Shown piece after piece: positions 9,256-18,093 of a stretch of DNA of 64,000 nucleotides. The notes under the pieces were generated by a model. The model saw nothing but the letters and a program-made list of their open reading frames with translations, had not been told where the DNA came from and did no database searches. Both the position numbers and the translations under genes were made by a program. This DNA is from Evansella tamaricis. GTDB taxonomy: Bacteria; Bacillota; Bacilli; Bacillales; Salisediminibacteriaceae. The stretch is taken from contig NZ_JAHQCS010000151.1 in the NCBI RefSeq assembly GCF_019042215.1, forward strand, positions 47,709 through 111,708, read 5' to 3'. Numbering within the stretch: the stretch's first letter is position 1; every line of letters starts with the position of its first letter.

Positions 9256-9882
9256 TCACATCTCTGACTGAATTATCCTTTGATAATCCTCTGGATAATT
9301 CATATTATAAAAAGCTTTTTCCAACTCAAGTTCATTTAAACCTAATCCTAAAAATTCATCTTCTGTTACATATCTTACTCTCCATTGAGACAATATATCA
9401 ATTATCCGAAGTCTGTTTTCTATTAAAGATTGTCTAATTATTGGCAGCGACGATTTACGGTACATGCCAAATAGGGGATGAATTTGTCCCCTAATTTTAG
9501 GAATAATGGCGTCGTACTCTTCTTTAAGTTCCAGCTTCAATCCTTCTATTATTGTTAGATTTACAAATGGCATGTCGCAAGCGGATATGAGGTTCCATTC
9601 TGTATGAGAAGCCGAGAGTCCGGAATGGATTCCCCCTAATGGTCCCTTCCCTTTTTCAATATCCCCTACAATAGCAATTTCCAGGAAAGAGTACTGGTTA
9701 ACATCATTTGCGACTACGATAACACAAGATACAGTCTTTTCTAATTCTCTCTTCAATCTTTCAATAGTAATAACACCTTGAATGGGGAGTAATGCTTTAT
9801 TCTTACCCATTCTGCTTGATTTTCCCCCTGCTAAAATAATTCCTGTAATATCTCCATTCGGACTAAGTTGTTCTTCCCTCAT
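9256..9882 (-). CDS. mobA: molybdenum cofactor guanylyltransferase
   Basis: MobA transfers GMP to molybdopterin to make the bis-MGD-type cofactor used by formate dehydrogenases and nitrate reductases. The 208-residue protein begins with a short leader and then the nucleotidyltransferase signature LAGGKSSRMGKNKALL near 17-32. A metal-binding ACDMPF motif is near residue 100, both typical of MobA. Its ATG overlaps the fdhE stop (ATGA), indicating translational coupling. Confidence 0.9.
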   Translation of the reverse strand: MREEQLSPNGDITGIILAGGKSSRMGKNKALLPIQGVITIERLKRELEKTVSCVIVVANDVNQYSFLEIAIVGDIEKGKGPLGGIHSGLSASHTEWNLISACDMPFVNLTIIEGLKLELKEEYDAIIPKIRGQIHPLFGMYRKSSLPIIRQSLIENRLRIIDILSQWRVRYVTEDEFLGLGLNELELEKAFYNMNYPEDYQRIIQSEM

Positions 9883-10676
9883 GAATTAGAATCACCAAAT
9901 CCTTCTTGTTGAGCAATAAAATCCAAATGTATCGTCTCTAAATCCAAAAGTGTGGCTTGTTTTTCTTCTCCATTTATATCTTCTACCACCAGTTTCAAAT
10001 AATTTTGACATGTTTTGCAAACTTCTAATTTAGAGGTTGCGTCCTCTTCAATAGTTACGTAAAATAAATTCTCATGACGATCATCTCCGCAATGGACACA
10101 TTGCAATTTCTTCTGCTTCCATTTAGTTTCACACCGTGGACAATAAAGATGCTTATCCCCATCTTCTTCTAATAATGCAAGCCGTGGTGGTTCTCCACAA
10201 CAAGGACATGTCCCCATCACATCTAATTCATTTATAAAGGTACTGCATTTTTCCCCAAGTACTTGCATGAAAGGGCGTAACGCTTGTTCTGCAACAAAAT
10301 GTAGCAGGGATGGTTCTATAGGAGTACCTTTGGAAAACAATGTAAAGTAATCCATATTAAAAGTAATACTCCCTTTAATCCATTTTTTCACTTCCTCGTC
10401 TGTAAGCCCCTTCACAACTTGAATAATATCTTCTGCAATCTTCGGTTGGTGATCTTTAAAGACGAAACTAATTCGGTCTAACGCTTCCCTAAACAGAGGA
10501 ATCGTGACTGGTGGAGAGGTAAGTTGTGGCAAAACAGGAATCTCCAGGTTCAGCTCTCCTTTTTCCACATCCAAAGACAAATCCTTCTTCAAATAAGTTC
10601 TAAATTTTTTCTGTTCCTCCATAATCCCTGTTTGTAAGTTTAAATATTCTTCACTCACTACATTTGGTTCCATCAT
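9879..10676 (-). CDS. fdhE: formate dehydrogenase accessory protein FdhE
   Basis: FdhE is a rubredoxin-like metal-binding chaperone needed for formate dehydrogenase activity and maturation. The 265-residue protein has an alpha-helical N-terminal half. The C-terminal half carries four CxxC pairs (CPCC, CPRC, CVHC, CKTC) between about residues 155 and 225, the hallmark of the family. Two adjacent ATGs sit behind GAGGTG. It heads the fdhE-mobA-tatA operon. The dehydrogenase it should serve is not in this window. Confidence 0.9.
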   Translation of the reverse strand: MMEPNVVSEEYLNLQTGIMEEQKKFRTYLKKDLSLDVEKGELNLEIPVLPQLTSPPVTIPLFREALDRISFVFKDHQPKIAEDIIQVVKGLTDEEVKKWIKGSITFNMDYFTLFSKGTPIEPSLLHFVAEQALRPFMQVLGEKCSTFINELDVMGTCPCCGEPPRLALLEEDGDKHLYCPRCETKWKQKKLQCVHCGDDRHENLFYVTIEEDATSKLEVCKTCQNYLKLVVEDINGEEKQATLLDLETIHLDFIAQQEGFGDSNS

Positions 10677-10848
10677 TACACCTCACTGTGATTTACCTTC
10701 TAGAATTAGTCATTTAAGATTTTTCCCATGTTATTTAGAATAAAATTTAGTTTCTTAAGGCTTGATTATAGGATATTTTAGGCGTTTATAGATTCCTTGC
10801 ATTCGTCAATCGACAAACTATTTTAATCTTTTTCATATTATACTTTAC

Positions 10849-10876
10849 TTGAAGGATAAAAACTCTTTACTATAAA
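10849..10876 (+). promoter_or_regulatory. candidate promoter of the deacetylase gene
   Basis: TTGAAG (10849-10854) and TATAAA (10871-10876) are spaced by 16 bp, about 70 bp before the likely start of the next gene. This is the only reasonable sigma-A match seen in the divergent 10677-10929 region. Confidence 0.4.
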
Positions 10877-10947
10877 AAGTAGAAACTCTATGATCTATTA
10901 TATCGTTGAAGAGGAAATGATGTCCATGAATGAGGTGTGTTTCTGTA

Positions 10948-11871
10948 ATGGGGAGTGACAATCTGCATCATAAAAATAGAAGAATACTTATTTTGATTCC
11001 TGTAGTTTCTATCATTTTAATAACCATATTTTTTCACATTAACCAAAGGGAATCCAGTCCCCCTTTCTCTAGACCAGCAGGAGATCACCTTTCGTTAAGC
11101 AAAGAGGAGAGGAATCTTTATCCTACCATTCCAATTCTTCATCAGGAGGAAGAGATTGATGTGAATGCTATTCAGGAAAAATGGAACACAAAAACATTAA
11201 CTGCCTCAGAGTGGGGCGAAAAAATACCTAAGGTGAGAAATAGGATGAACACAGATCAAAAAGTAATTGCCTTAACTTTTGATGCGTGTGGTGGTCCATA
11301 TGGCAGTGGTTATGATGAGAAACTGATTTCCTTTTTGCGTGAGGAACAAATTCCTGCCACCTTATTTATCAACGCCCGTTGGATCCATGAGAATGAAGAA
11401 ATCTTTATAGACTTAAGTAAAGATGAACTTTTTTCTATAGAAAATCATGGTACCGAACATTTACCATTATCCATCCATGGAAAAACAGCCTGGGGAATTT
11501 CAGGAACAACTTCTGTTAATGAAGTTATCAACGAGGTAATGGATAACCAGTATTTAATCTTTGAGATTACTGGTAGATATCCGTCTTTTTTCCGTTCAGG
11601 AACTGCCTTTTACGATGATATCTCTGTTCAAATTGTGGAAGATCTTGGTATGAAAGCCGTAAATTATGACATCTTAGGAGATGCTGGAGCAACTTTCAGT
11701 GCTGAACAGGTAAAAAATGCGCTAATCCATTCTAATCCAGGTTCCATTGCACTCCTCCACATGAACCAACCTTCCAGCGGAACGGCACAAGGAGTAATTG
11801 ATGCTATTCCTTTACTAAAGGAAAGGGGATTTAAATTCGTGCACTTGACCGATTATGAATTAATAGAATAG
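10948..11871 (+). CDS. membrane-anchored polysaccharide deacetylase family protein
   Basis: A NodB-homology (CE4-type) protein, probably removing N-acetyl groups from cell-wall or other polysaccharide outside the cell. An N-terminal membrane anchor (about residues 14-31) is followed by the deacetylase domain. The usual TFDD motif reads LTFDACGG, so the second, metal-binding aspartate is replaced. The HxxxH-type motif is present as NHGTEHLPLS. A late FRSGTAFYDD segment corresponds to the motif-3 region. The ATG at 10948 with TGAGGTG upstream is preferred; the frame also opens at ATG 10930. It is a lone gene, divergent from fdhE. Confidence 0.75.
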   Translation: MGSDNLHHKNRRILILIPVVSIILITIFFHINQRESSPPFSRPAGDHLSLSKEERNLYPTIPILHQEEEIDVNAIQEKWNTKTLTASEWGEKIPKVRNRMNTDQKVIALTFDACGGPYGSGYDEKLISFLREEQIPATLFINARWIHENEEIFIDLSKDELFSIENHGTEHLPLSIHGKTAWGISGTTSVNEVINEVMDNQYLIFEITGRYPSFFRSGTAFYDDISVQIVEDLGMKAVNYDILGDAGATFSAEQVKNALIHSNPGSIALLHMNQPSSGTAQGVIDAIPLLKERGFKFVHLTDYELIE

Positions 11872-11902
11872 GATAAGAAAACAAGCGATAAAACAATATT
11901 TA

Positions 11903-11937
11903 AAAATGGAATGGCTGCAATGGCCACTCCATTTTTC
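11903..11937. terminator. bidirectional terminator
   Basis: AAAAATGGAATGGC pairs with GCCACTCCATTTTT (one mismatch) around a 7-nt loop, flanked by A and T runs. It lies between two convergent genes. Confidence 0.85.
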
Positions 11938-11954
11938 TAACTCTATCAATCGTA

Positions 11955-12212
11955 TTAGCAAGGCATTACCCAAACAACTTCCTGAATGCGAACAAAAAAA
12001 GTACTTTCCTTTGTTTGCACTACAACGTGATCTGGCTTTACATCTGCTAATTTACCACGGACACTTCCTTTACTTGTTTCCACGACAATCTCCCTGCCTA
12101 TAATATTCTGCAAACTTTGTACGACGAAAGGATCATATAATGATACATATTCTACTTCGCTACCGTGTCCATGTCTCTCTTGATTTTGGTATGCATAATT
12201 CTGTTCATACAT
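11955..12212 (-). CDS. DUF2642 small protein (YuzF-like)
   Basis: An 85-residue protein resembling the DUF2642 family of bacilli (YuzF-like). It has a polar N-terminus rich in Tyr, Gln and His. A beta-rich domain follows (about 28-82) with VVETSKGSVRGKLADVKPDHV, reminiscent of a small SH3/Sm-like barrel. GAGGAGGGG precedes the ATG. Function is unknown, and relatives are small cytoplasmic or spore-associated proteins. It is monocistronic. Confidence 0.7.
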   Translation of the reverse strand: MYEQNYAYQNQERHGHGSEVEYVSLYDPFVVQSLQNIIGREIVVETSKGSVRGKLADVKPDHVVVQTKESTFFVRIQEVVWVMPC

Positions 12213-12574
12213 AACTTTCCCCTCCTCTTTCCTGCTATGTCATTGTATGCCCAGAAAACAAGTTGGTGTGGGCAAATATCCCACATAAATAACACTTTCA
12301 ATTAGAAATAGAGGCAGTTTGGAGAAAGAATTATTATTTTTTATGCTAAATCAAGGAAAATGTAAAAAACAATAAAGGTGAAACCACATGATAAGCAACT
12401 TGACGTACCCATACAAACCATATATCCTTTAACCTATCCAACTATATTTCTGTTTAGTTCTATTCGATTCAGTCTATTGTATACCATTTTGAATACTATT
12501 CCGTTTAGTTAAAATATGAATTATAATAAAGATAATCCATATGTGCTCGACCTTCTAGTTTATGAGGTGAAACC
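12213..12574. other. intergenic stretch, possible 14-codon leader peptide
   Basis: This is an AT-rich region between divergent genes. The only coding-like feature is ATG at 12388 to TAA at 12432 (14 codons, MISNLTYPYKPYIL) behind AAAGGTG. Its context AGGTGAAACCACATGA closely resembles the start context of the next gene (AGGTGAAACCATGA), so it may be a leader or a coincidence. Nothing else was recognised. Confidence 0.25.
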
Positions 12575-13351
12575 ATGACAAAAAACACAAAAATATTAAT
12601 TATTATCGGTGCTGCCATGTTAGTTACTTTCTCTTCCATCTTAATTTACTCTTACTTAAATGAACCTGAGCACATCCAACAGGAATATCCAATTACGCAA
12701 AATGGTAATGAAGCAGATGACGGAGGAGAAACTGTGGGAATTACAGAAGATATTCATATTGCCCCAGATTCCGGTACCACTTCCGAAACAACTCAGGGGG
12801 ATGAGGAATATGATCTGGAAGAATTAACCGGCTTTGCTTTGGAAGCAATTCAAACAATAGAGATAACTGACACTCTGCAAGAACCAAGTGAGAATTCTTT
12901 TTACCAACTGGCCCTTTTAAATGATTATTATTTTAACCTACTGGGAAATCAATTGGCTGAGGAGGAAGAAGTTGAAAATAATGCGGACTGGGTCGCCAGG
13001 GAGTTAACTGCCTGGATGAACGTTGCTGATGAAACATCAGGATTTTCTTATTCCGAATCGGAATTCTTGTCCTATGTGGAACAAGAAGGATACATCAGTG
13101 GTGAAGATTTGCGAACAAGGACATTACTTAATGAATTACAATTGACCGACCACTCCTTATATGTGAGAGGTTTGGAAATAAGATATTTGAAATCATATAT
13201 TTGGAATGAAGTAAAGGGAAATTTTGAACGATCTAATCCACAACAAGGAAATGAGTCAGAAGAAGATTATCAATTTCGTCTTTATCTGCTTTTTGAAGAT
13301 GAGATAACAACTTATTTAGTAGAGAATTATCCTGAGTTATTACAAGAATAA
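12575..13351 (+). CDS. membrane-anchored acidic protein of unknown function
   Basis: Not recognised. The 258-residue product has a short basic N-terminus and one strong transmembrane segment (about 7-27). A low-complexity acidic linker (30-85) rich in Glu, Asp, Gly and Thr follows, then an alpha-helical acidic domain (about 85-258). It has no cysteines and no catalytic motif that can be seen. It is probably exported and anchored, with the acidic domain outside. GAGGTG precedes the ATG. It is a single gene, ended by a strong bidirectional terminator. Confidence 0.75.
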   Translation: MTKNTKILIIIGAAMLVTFSSILIYSYLNEPEHIQQEYPITQNGNEADDGGETVGITEDIHIAPDSGTTSETTQGDEEYDLEELTGFALEAIQTIEITDTLQEPSENSFYQLALLNDYYFNLLGNQLAEEEEVENNADWVARELTAWMNVADETSGFSYSESEFLSYVEQEGYISGEDLRTRTLLNELQLTDHSLYVRGLEIRYLKSYIWNEVKGNFERSNPQQGNESEEDYQFRLYLLFEDEITTYLVENYPELLQE

Positions 13352-13373
13352 TAAAGAGAAGAAAAAATTTTTA

Positions 13374-13407
13374 AAAACCACATTTCATTTAAACTGAAAT
13401 GTGGTTT
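13374..13407. terminator. bidirectional terminator
   Basis: AAACCACATTTCA pairs perfectly with TGAAATGTGGTTT over a 7-nt loop, with A and T runs either side. It separates two convergent unknown genes. Confidence 0.88.
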
Positions 13408-13409
13408 AC

Positions 13410-14042
13410 TTATGGAAGAACATATTTCTCAAATTCAACCTCGAAAGTTATAATGTTTTCTGGATCATCAGAATCGGTAACATGTAATACAGCAGAAATC
13501 GAAAAATCTAACATTTCTGTGGGAAAGTAAGCCCTTATCCCCTCACCAGTTCCTAAGATTTCAATTACTTCCGCAGAGAAGAACGTTTCATTTTGTTCCA
13601 ACTGAATATCATATAGTTGTCTGTTACCACCATGGAAACGGACAACAAATGGAAGGTATTGATCTGATAATACTGCTTTTGCCTCGGTAATATGAATAAT
13701 CCGGTGATATTGATGAAAGGTTTGTCTCGCCAAGTTCATTACCTTTAATGTGGGGGGGTCAATATACGCAAAGAGTATTTCATCAAATAGTTGACTATTT
13801 TGTTGTGCTGGAAGTAAAAAATTATCAATTGTGTGTAACGAACTTATTCCCATTCGAATCATTTGCTCTATTTGGTCATCTTTCAAAAAATAAATATAGT
13901 CTTTATCTTCGAACGTGAATATTATTTCATCCTTTTTTTCTTCTGACTCTTCCATTGAATCAGATACATATTGAATTAGTAGTAGTCCTATTAAGGAAAT
14001 AAAAAACATGATGATAAAACTCTTGAACATCTTTTTGAACAT
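13410..14042 (-). CDS. membrane-anchored protein of unknown function
   Basis: Not recognised. The protein has 210 residues, with one N-terminal transmembrane helix (about 8-26), a charged stretch (30-40) and then a mixed alpha/beta domain presumably outside the membrane. There are no cysteines or obvious active-site motifs. GAGGGGAG precedes the ATG. It is convergent with the acidic anchored protein at 12575; the two share size and architecture but no evident sequence similarity. Confidence 0.7.
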   Translation of the reverse strand: MFKKMFKSFIIMFFISLIGLLLIQYVSDSMEESEEKKDEIIFTFEDKDYIYFLKDDQIEQMIRMGISSLHTIDNFLLPAQQNSQLFDEILFAYIDPPTLKVMNLARQTFHQYHRIIHITEAKAVLSDQYLPFVVRFHGGNRQLYDIQLEQNETFFSAEVIEILGTGEGIRAYFPTEMLDFSISAVLHVTDSDDPENIITFEVEFEKYVLP

Positions 14043-14204
14043 TCCAATCTCCCCTCAACCTCTATTATACATGTTTCGACAAGAATATCACTTGAACTTT
14101 AGTTACAGATCCCATCGCTTCTCCTCGTCACTTGTTTCCTATGTGAGGTTTATCACTTCCACTTCTGTATAAATATGTTCCAATAAAACAAAAGGGGGGA
14201 AATC

Positions 14205-14441
14205 ATGGACTTTTACACAGTATTAAGTAGATATTATGATCTGGTTTTCCAAAAGAACAAAAAGGCCTTGTCTATGATAAAACATTTGGTGGAAATAGAT
14301 GATCACACTTCGCTATTGGATTTGGGTGCCGGTACAGGAGAGGAAGCCATTGATTTAGCATTTGAGGGTTATCACGTTATTGCAGCAGATCTCAATGAAG
14401 ATTAAGATTCTCCTGCACTAATTATTGTGATGACGAAATAA
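14205..14441 (+). pseudogene. remnant of a class I SAM-dependent methyltransferase
   Basis: The N-terminal part is intact: FYTVLSRYYDLVF, the SAM-binding motif I LLDLGAGTGEEA (near 38-49) and a motif II-like HVIAADLNED. A TAA follows at 14403, where the family normally continues for over 150 residues. In the same frame after the stop, DSPALIIVMTK and a second TAA resemble the C-terminal end of such methyltransferases. This suggests an internal deletion that kept both ends of the gene. An intact AAAGGGGGG ribosome-binding site precedes the ATG, so a 66-residue fragment could still be made. Confidence 0.75.
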
Positions 14442-14460
14442 AAAGATAGCTAAGGATATG

Positions 14461-14500
14461 AAGGCACTGAAAAAGTATCTTACAACTTTTTCAGTGCCTT
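14461..14500. repeat. CACTGAAAAAGT hairpin repeat
   Basis: AAGGCACTGAAAAAGT pairs with ACTTTTTCAGTGCCTT over a short loop. The same hairpin recurs at 49507, 53961, 54046, 4969, 5103 and 63906. Its T/A runs mean it may act as a terminator here. Confidence 0.8.
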
Positions 14501-14542
14501 CAAGGATATGATTGTTTTTCTCCATCGCTTCGATGAAAGAAC

Positions 14543-15478
14543 TTACTTTCCTTCTAAAAGCTCTATTAATAAGTCAGGCCGATCCGTAATAATTCCATCA
14601 GCGCCGAGGTCAATTAATTCCTTCATGGTTTCTTTATCATTAATTGTCCAATAGTGAACATCCATGCCTCTCCGATGTGCTCCTCGGAGAAGTTTCCTAT
14701 CCTTTAAATTGAAGATACTTTCTTCCGTTGGAATTTGAACTGCGTCTACTTTTGGTCTGTACAAGGAATTGAGGAATAGTTTATGAAAAATGACGAACTT
14801 CGTAATTTCTGAACGGCCTCCACTCATTGCGACTCTTCCATCAGAAATCTCTGAAAAAGTGGCGTTTATTTCTTGGTCAAAGGAAGCAATTAAAACGTTA
14901 TCTTCCAGCCCATATTGTTGAATTAAGGACCAAAGTTTTTCACTAATTGGAAGATGAAATTCCGGGTCATTCGTTGCCTTAATTTCGATTACCCACCGTT
15001 CTTCAGGGAAAGTCTCAAATAACTCAATCACTGTGGGAATGGTTACACCCATTCCTCTATAATTATACTCCCCATGTAAATTTTGAAAATAATGACCTGC
15101 ATCCAAGGATTTAATTTCCTCTAAAGTCAAATCATTTACTCTTCCAGTGCCATCCGTAGTTCTGTCTACAGTGTTATCGTGAATAGCCACCAAATGTCCA
15201 TCTGAAGTCATATGAATATCAAACTCCAGTGCATCTACACCCATATCCACCGCTTGTTGGAAAGCTTCTATAGTATTGGAAGGTGCTAAATGCTCACCAC
15301 CTTGATGGGCAATTACTAAAGGACGGTCTTTTTCAAAAAACGGTTTTTCAGGTCGTTCTGAGACAGGAAAAATGAAAATGATTGCCCAGATGATAATAAT
15401 GACACCAAAAATCATTCCTATCGTCTTAAAGAATGTCCTTTTTCTCGACTTTGGTACGTGAACTACCGATATACGCAT
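14543..15478 (-). CDS. membrane-anchored glycerophosphodiester phosphodiesterase
   Basis: A GDPD/GlpQ-type enzyme that hydrolyses glycerophosphodiesters to glycerol 3-phosphate and an alcohol. A basic N-terminus and one transmembrane helix (about 19-39) precede the catalytic TIM-barrel. The catalytic motif reads AHQGGEHLAPSNT (HRGG normally, with Gln for Arg). The metal-binding ALEFDIHMTSDGHLVAIHD follows, and DLGADGIITDRPD lies near the C-terminus. At 311 residues it is normal for the anchored subgroup. GGGGGGAG precedes the ATG. It may act on teichoic-acid or lipid head-group products at the cell surface. Confidence 0.88.
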   Translation of the reverse strand: MRISVVHVPKSRKRTFFKTIGMIFGVIIIIWAIIFIFPVSERPEKPFFEKDRPLVIAHQGGEHLAPSNTIEAFQQAVDMGVDALEFDIHMTSDGHLVAIHDNTVDRTTDGTGRVNDLTLEEIKSLDAGHYFQNLHGEYNYRGMGVTIPTVIELFETFPEERWVIEIKATNDPEFHLPISEKLWSLIQQYGLEDNVLIASFDQEINATFSEISDGRVAMSGGRSEITKFVIFHKLFLNSLYRPKVDAVQIPTEESIFNLKDRKLLRGAHRRGMDVHYWTINDKETMKELIDLGADGIITDRPDLLIELLEGK

Positions 15479-15601
15479 TGTCTCCCCCCAGTGTTAATTA
15501 ATGAAATCCTGTTGTTTGAAAAATTGATTTCTAGTTTTCGAATTATACTCAATAAAATATGCTTGTCTTCTTATTATATCGCGGATTTCATTAGCTAAGA
15601 A

Positions 15602-16756
15602 CTAGTTATTTTCAGGTAAATACGTTAATCTAAGTAATCGGTCATCCCCACTGGAAGGTGTTCCCCTGCCATCTGTATTATTCGTAATTACATAAAGATC
15701 TCCATCATACTGAACCACATCCCTTAGTCGCCCTTCCGTTGAGAATATCATTTCCATGGATTCTGATTCCATATCGTAACCATATAGACTTTGTCCCCTT
15801 AACCCAGCAACAACTAAATAGTCATGCCAAAATGTCATACCCGAAGGAGCCCATGTATCATTGCCAGAATGAATAAGGGGGAGTTCCATTCCCTCCTGTT
15901 CCTCATCACCTTTTATGATAGGCCAACCATAGTTTTTACCAGATACAATCTCGTTAATTTCATCATGGGCTGTGGGACCATGCTCTGAACTAAAAAGCTT
16001 TCCATTTGAATCCCAAGCTAGCCCTTGTGGATTACGGTGTCCATATGAAAAAAGATAAGAATCTTGAAAAGGGTTGTCCTCTGGTACATTTCCGTGAATA
16101 TCCAAACGTAAAATACTACCGGCTAAATTATCTTTTTCCTGTGATAGCTCAGGGTCATTTGCATCCCCTGTTGTTACATATAAATATCCATCTGGTCCAA
16201 TCGCTATCCTACCACCATTATGGATGCGGTCTCCTGGAATATCTTCTATCAATATATCTGTCTCTTCCCATCGTTCACCATCAAAAAGCACTTCCACAAC
16301 CTTATTTGCTAACCCAATCTCTGAAGAATAGGTGTAATATAGAAATGCTTGACCGCTTTCATTGAAATCCCCCTTCAACTCCATGCCTAATAGCCCCCCT
16401 TCCCCTTGATGGGCTATAGGATCAGAAGTATGAATTGGATATCTGGTCATGGTACCTTCCTCTATAACAACGATAGTCCCTTCCCTCTCTGTCAAAACAA
16501 CAAACTTGTCATTAATATTGATATCCCATGGGATATTTAATTGATCTGCAACCACTTCCAATTCCCAGTTTTGACTTTTAATCTCTGAGATATCAGGTTC
16601 ATTTTTTAAGACACCATTTTCAGAAGAGATATCCTCTGGATCTGAATCACTGTCACTGTCATTACTTGATGTTTCTTCTAGGTTTTCAGTCTCAATCATA
16701 TCCCCTTGACACCCTGCTACAATAAGAAACATTAACATGATCAGAACATATTTCAT
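15602..16756 (-). CDS. PQQ-type soluble glucose/sorbosone dehydrogenase-like lipoprotein
   Basis: A six-bladed beta-propeller of the GSDH family (YliI/Asd-like). These proteins oxidise aldose sugars, some with PQQ; many homologues in Firmicutes have no proven cofactor. The signal peptide ends in the lipobox IVAGC (Cys16 from the chosen start), then an acidic Ser/Asp linker (about 20-50) and the propeller. Family motifs seen are WDI near the first blade, RIHNGGRIAIGPDGYLYVT, YSYGHRNPQGLAWD-like and HGPTAHDEIN. The frame opens one codon earlier at TTG, but ATG at 16756 is better spaced from AAAGGGGG. Confidence 0.85.
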   Translation of the reverse strand: MKYVLIMLMFLIVAGCQGDMIETENLEETSSNDSDSDSDPEDISSENGVLKNEPDISEIKSQNWELEVVADQLNIPWDININDKFVVLTEREGTIVVIEEGTMTRYPIHTSDPIAHQGEGGLLGMELKGDFNESGQAFLYYTYSSEIGLANKVVEVLFDGERWEETDILIEDIPGDRIHNGGRIAIGPDGYLYVTTGDANDPELSQEKDNLAGSILRLDIHGNVPEDNPFQDSYLFSYGHRNPQGLAWDSNGKLFSSEHGPTAHDEINEIVSGKNYGWPIIKGDEEQEGMELPLIHSGNDTWAPSGMTFWHDYLVVAGLRGQSLYGYDMESESMEMIFSTEGRLRDVVQYDGDLYVITNNTDGRGTPSSGDDRLLRLTYLPENN

Positions 16757-16830
16757 CAAATTCCCCCTTTGAAGTATTACAACCTATTCTTACTGTTAAT
16801 GGTCGCCATAATTCTTATAAAATGCAAAGG

Positions 16831-16863
16831 AAAAGCCTCAGCAACATATGCCAAGGCTTTCTT
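16831..16863 (-). terminator. probable terminator of the hydrolase/MurF-like/Ddl-like operon
   Basis: On the minus strand AAAGCCTTGGCA and TGCTGAGGCTTTT form an imperfect hairpin ending in T residues, 22 bp after the Ddl-like stop. Confidence 0.55.
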
Positions 16864-16884
16864 TCTATCTGAATACATTCATTA

Positions 16885-18081
16885 TTATTGTTTAGAACCT
16901 TTTCCACCACTTAATTTACTGAGGGAAAAGAGATTGGAATCGATGGAAAACATGAGTTGATTCCTTTCCCGTTCCCTTTTTAACGCTAATTGAATTAAGT
17001 CGTTTAAAAGTTGTTGATATGGCTTACCTGAAGGTTCCCAAAGGTAGAAGGATAATGATCCTGGGATTGTGTTAATTTCATTAATATATACTTTTTTCCC
17101 ATCATCATTGTCGATTAGAAAGTCGATCCGTGATACCCCATTGCATCCAAGTACTTGGAAAGCTCGTTTTGCCAACTCCTGTACTTCCTTTGTTTTCTCC
17201 TCACCGATTTCTGCAGGGATGATACGATTGGTGGATTCCATTCCTTTACTTGCACCACTATCTTTTGAAGATCCTCCTGCATATTTGTCTTCATAAGACA
17301 GAAACTCATCACTGCCTAAAACTTGTTCAATCACGGATGCTTCTACCGACTCGTAATCTCCTAACACGGAGCAATTGACTTCGGTTAAATTTTGAACTGC
17401 TTTTTCCACCACTATCTTTAATGCAAATTGGGAGGCAAGTTCCACCGCTTCCTCTAGTTCTTCCTGATTAGTAGCTTTACTAATCCCCACACTAGATCCT
17501 AAGTTTGCAGGCTTCACGATAACTGGATAAGATAATGTTTCCTCTACCTTTTTCACCAAAGCATCTTGGTCCTCTGTCCATTCAGAAGAATAAAACCATA
17601 CGTATTCAAGGATTGGTAATCCTGAATCCCTGTAAACATTCTTCATGATAACTTTATCCATTCCCGTACTGGAAGATACAACATCGCAACCGACATAAGG
17701 GATTTTTAAAAGCTCCAAGAATCCTTGAAGCACTCCGTCTTCCACAAATGTTCCATGTACAATTGGAAATGCCACATCAATTTCATTAATAAAGCTTTTA
17801 CCAAACTTCGGCTTAGGGTCTTTATGAATAGCGACTTGATTGACAGATGTCCTTGAAATCTGAACCTTCTGTGCTTTTTGGAGCAACCCTTTAAGGTTTT
17901 TATACTCCTCAATATCTATCAATTCCTCGCCTGTGTACCAGGAACCTTCTTTTGAAATATATAAAGGAATAATTTCATATCTCTCTTTATCCATGTTCTG
18001 TATTGCTTGGAGGGCTGAAATAACAGACACCTCGTGTTCAACAGACATCCCACCGAAAATAACGGCCACTCTCGTCTTCAT
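16885..18081 (-). CDS. D-Ala-D-Ala ligase-like ATP-grasp ligase (non-canonical Ddl)
   Basis: An ATP-grasp ligase that should join two amino acids, or an amino acid and a hydroxy acid. Ddl landmarks are present: GGMSVEHEVS (10-19), a VHGTFVEDG loop (108-116), YVGCDVVSSSTGMDK (129-143), KPANLGSSVGISKA (190-203), RIDF (318-321) and NEINTIPGS (334-342). It departs from house-keeping Ddl in three places. There is an inserted Gly/Ser-rich stretch after YEDKY (265-283), the substrate loop is GSLSFYLWEP instead of the usual GFT form, and a basic C-terminal extension gives 398 residues (about 350 is usual). It lies 12 bp after the MurF-like gene in a three-gene operon. Its specificity is unknown. Confidence 0.8.
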   Translation of the reverse strand: MKTRVAVIFGGMSVEHEVSVISALQAIQNMDKERYEIIPLYISKEGSWYTGEELIDIEEYKNLKGLLQKAQKVQISRTSVNQVAIHKDPKPKFGKSFINEIDVAFPIVHGTFVEDGVLQGFLELLKIPYVGCDVVSSSTGMDKVIMKNVYRDSGLPILEYVWFYSSEWTEDQDALVKKVEETLSYPVIVKPANLGSSVGISKATNQEELEEAVELASQFALKIVVEKAVQNLTEVNCSVLGDYESVEASVIEQVLGSDEFLSYEDKYAGGSSKDSGASKGMESTNRIIPAEIGEEKTKEVQELAKRAFQVLGCNGVSRIDFLIDNDDGKKVYINEINTIPGSLSFYLWEPSGKPYQQLLNDLIQLALKRERERNQLMFSIDSNLFSLSKLSGGKGSKQ

Positions 18082-18093
18082 ACGGACACCTTC

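Noticed and set aside
12388..12432. 14-codon peptide frame with a reasonable ribosome-binding site
   Set aside because: Too short to support as a gene; kept only as a remark in the intergenic entry.
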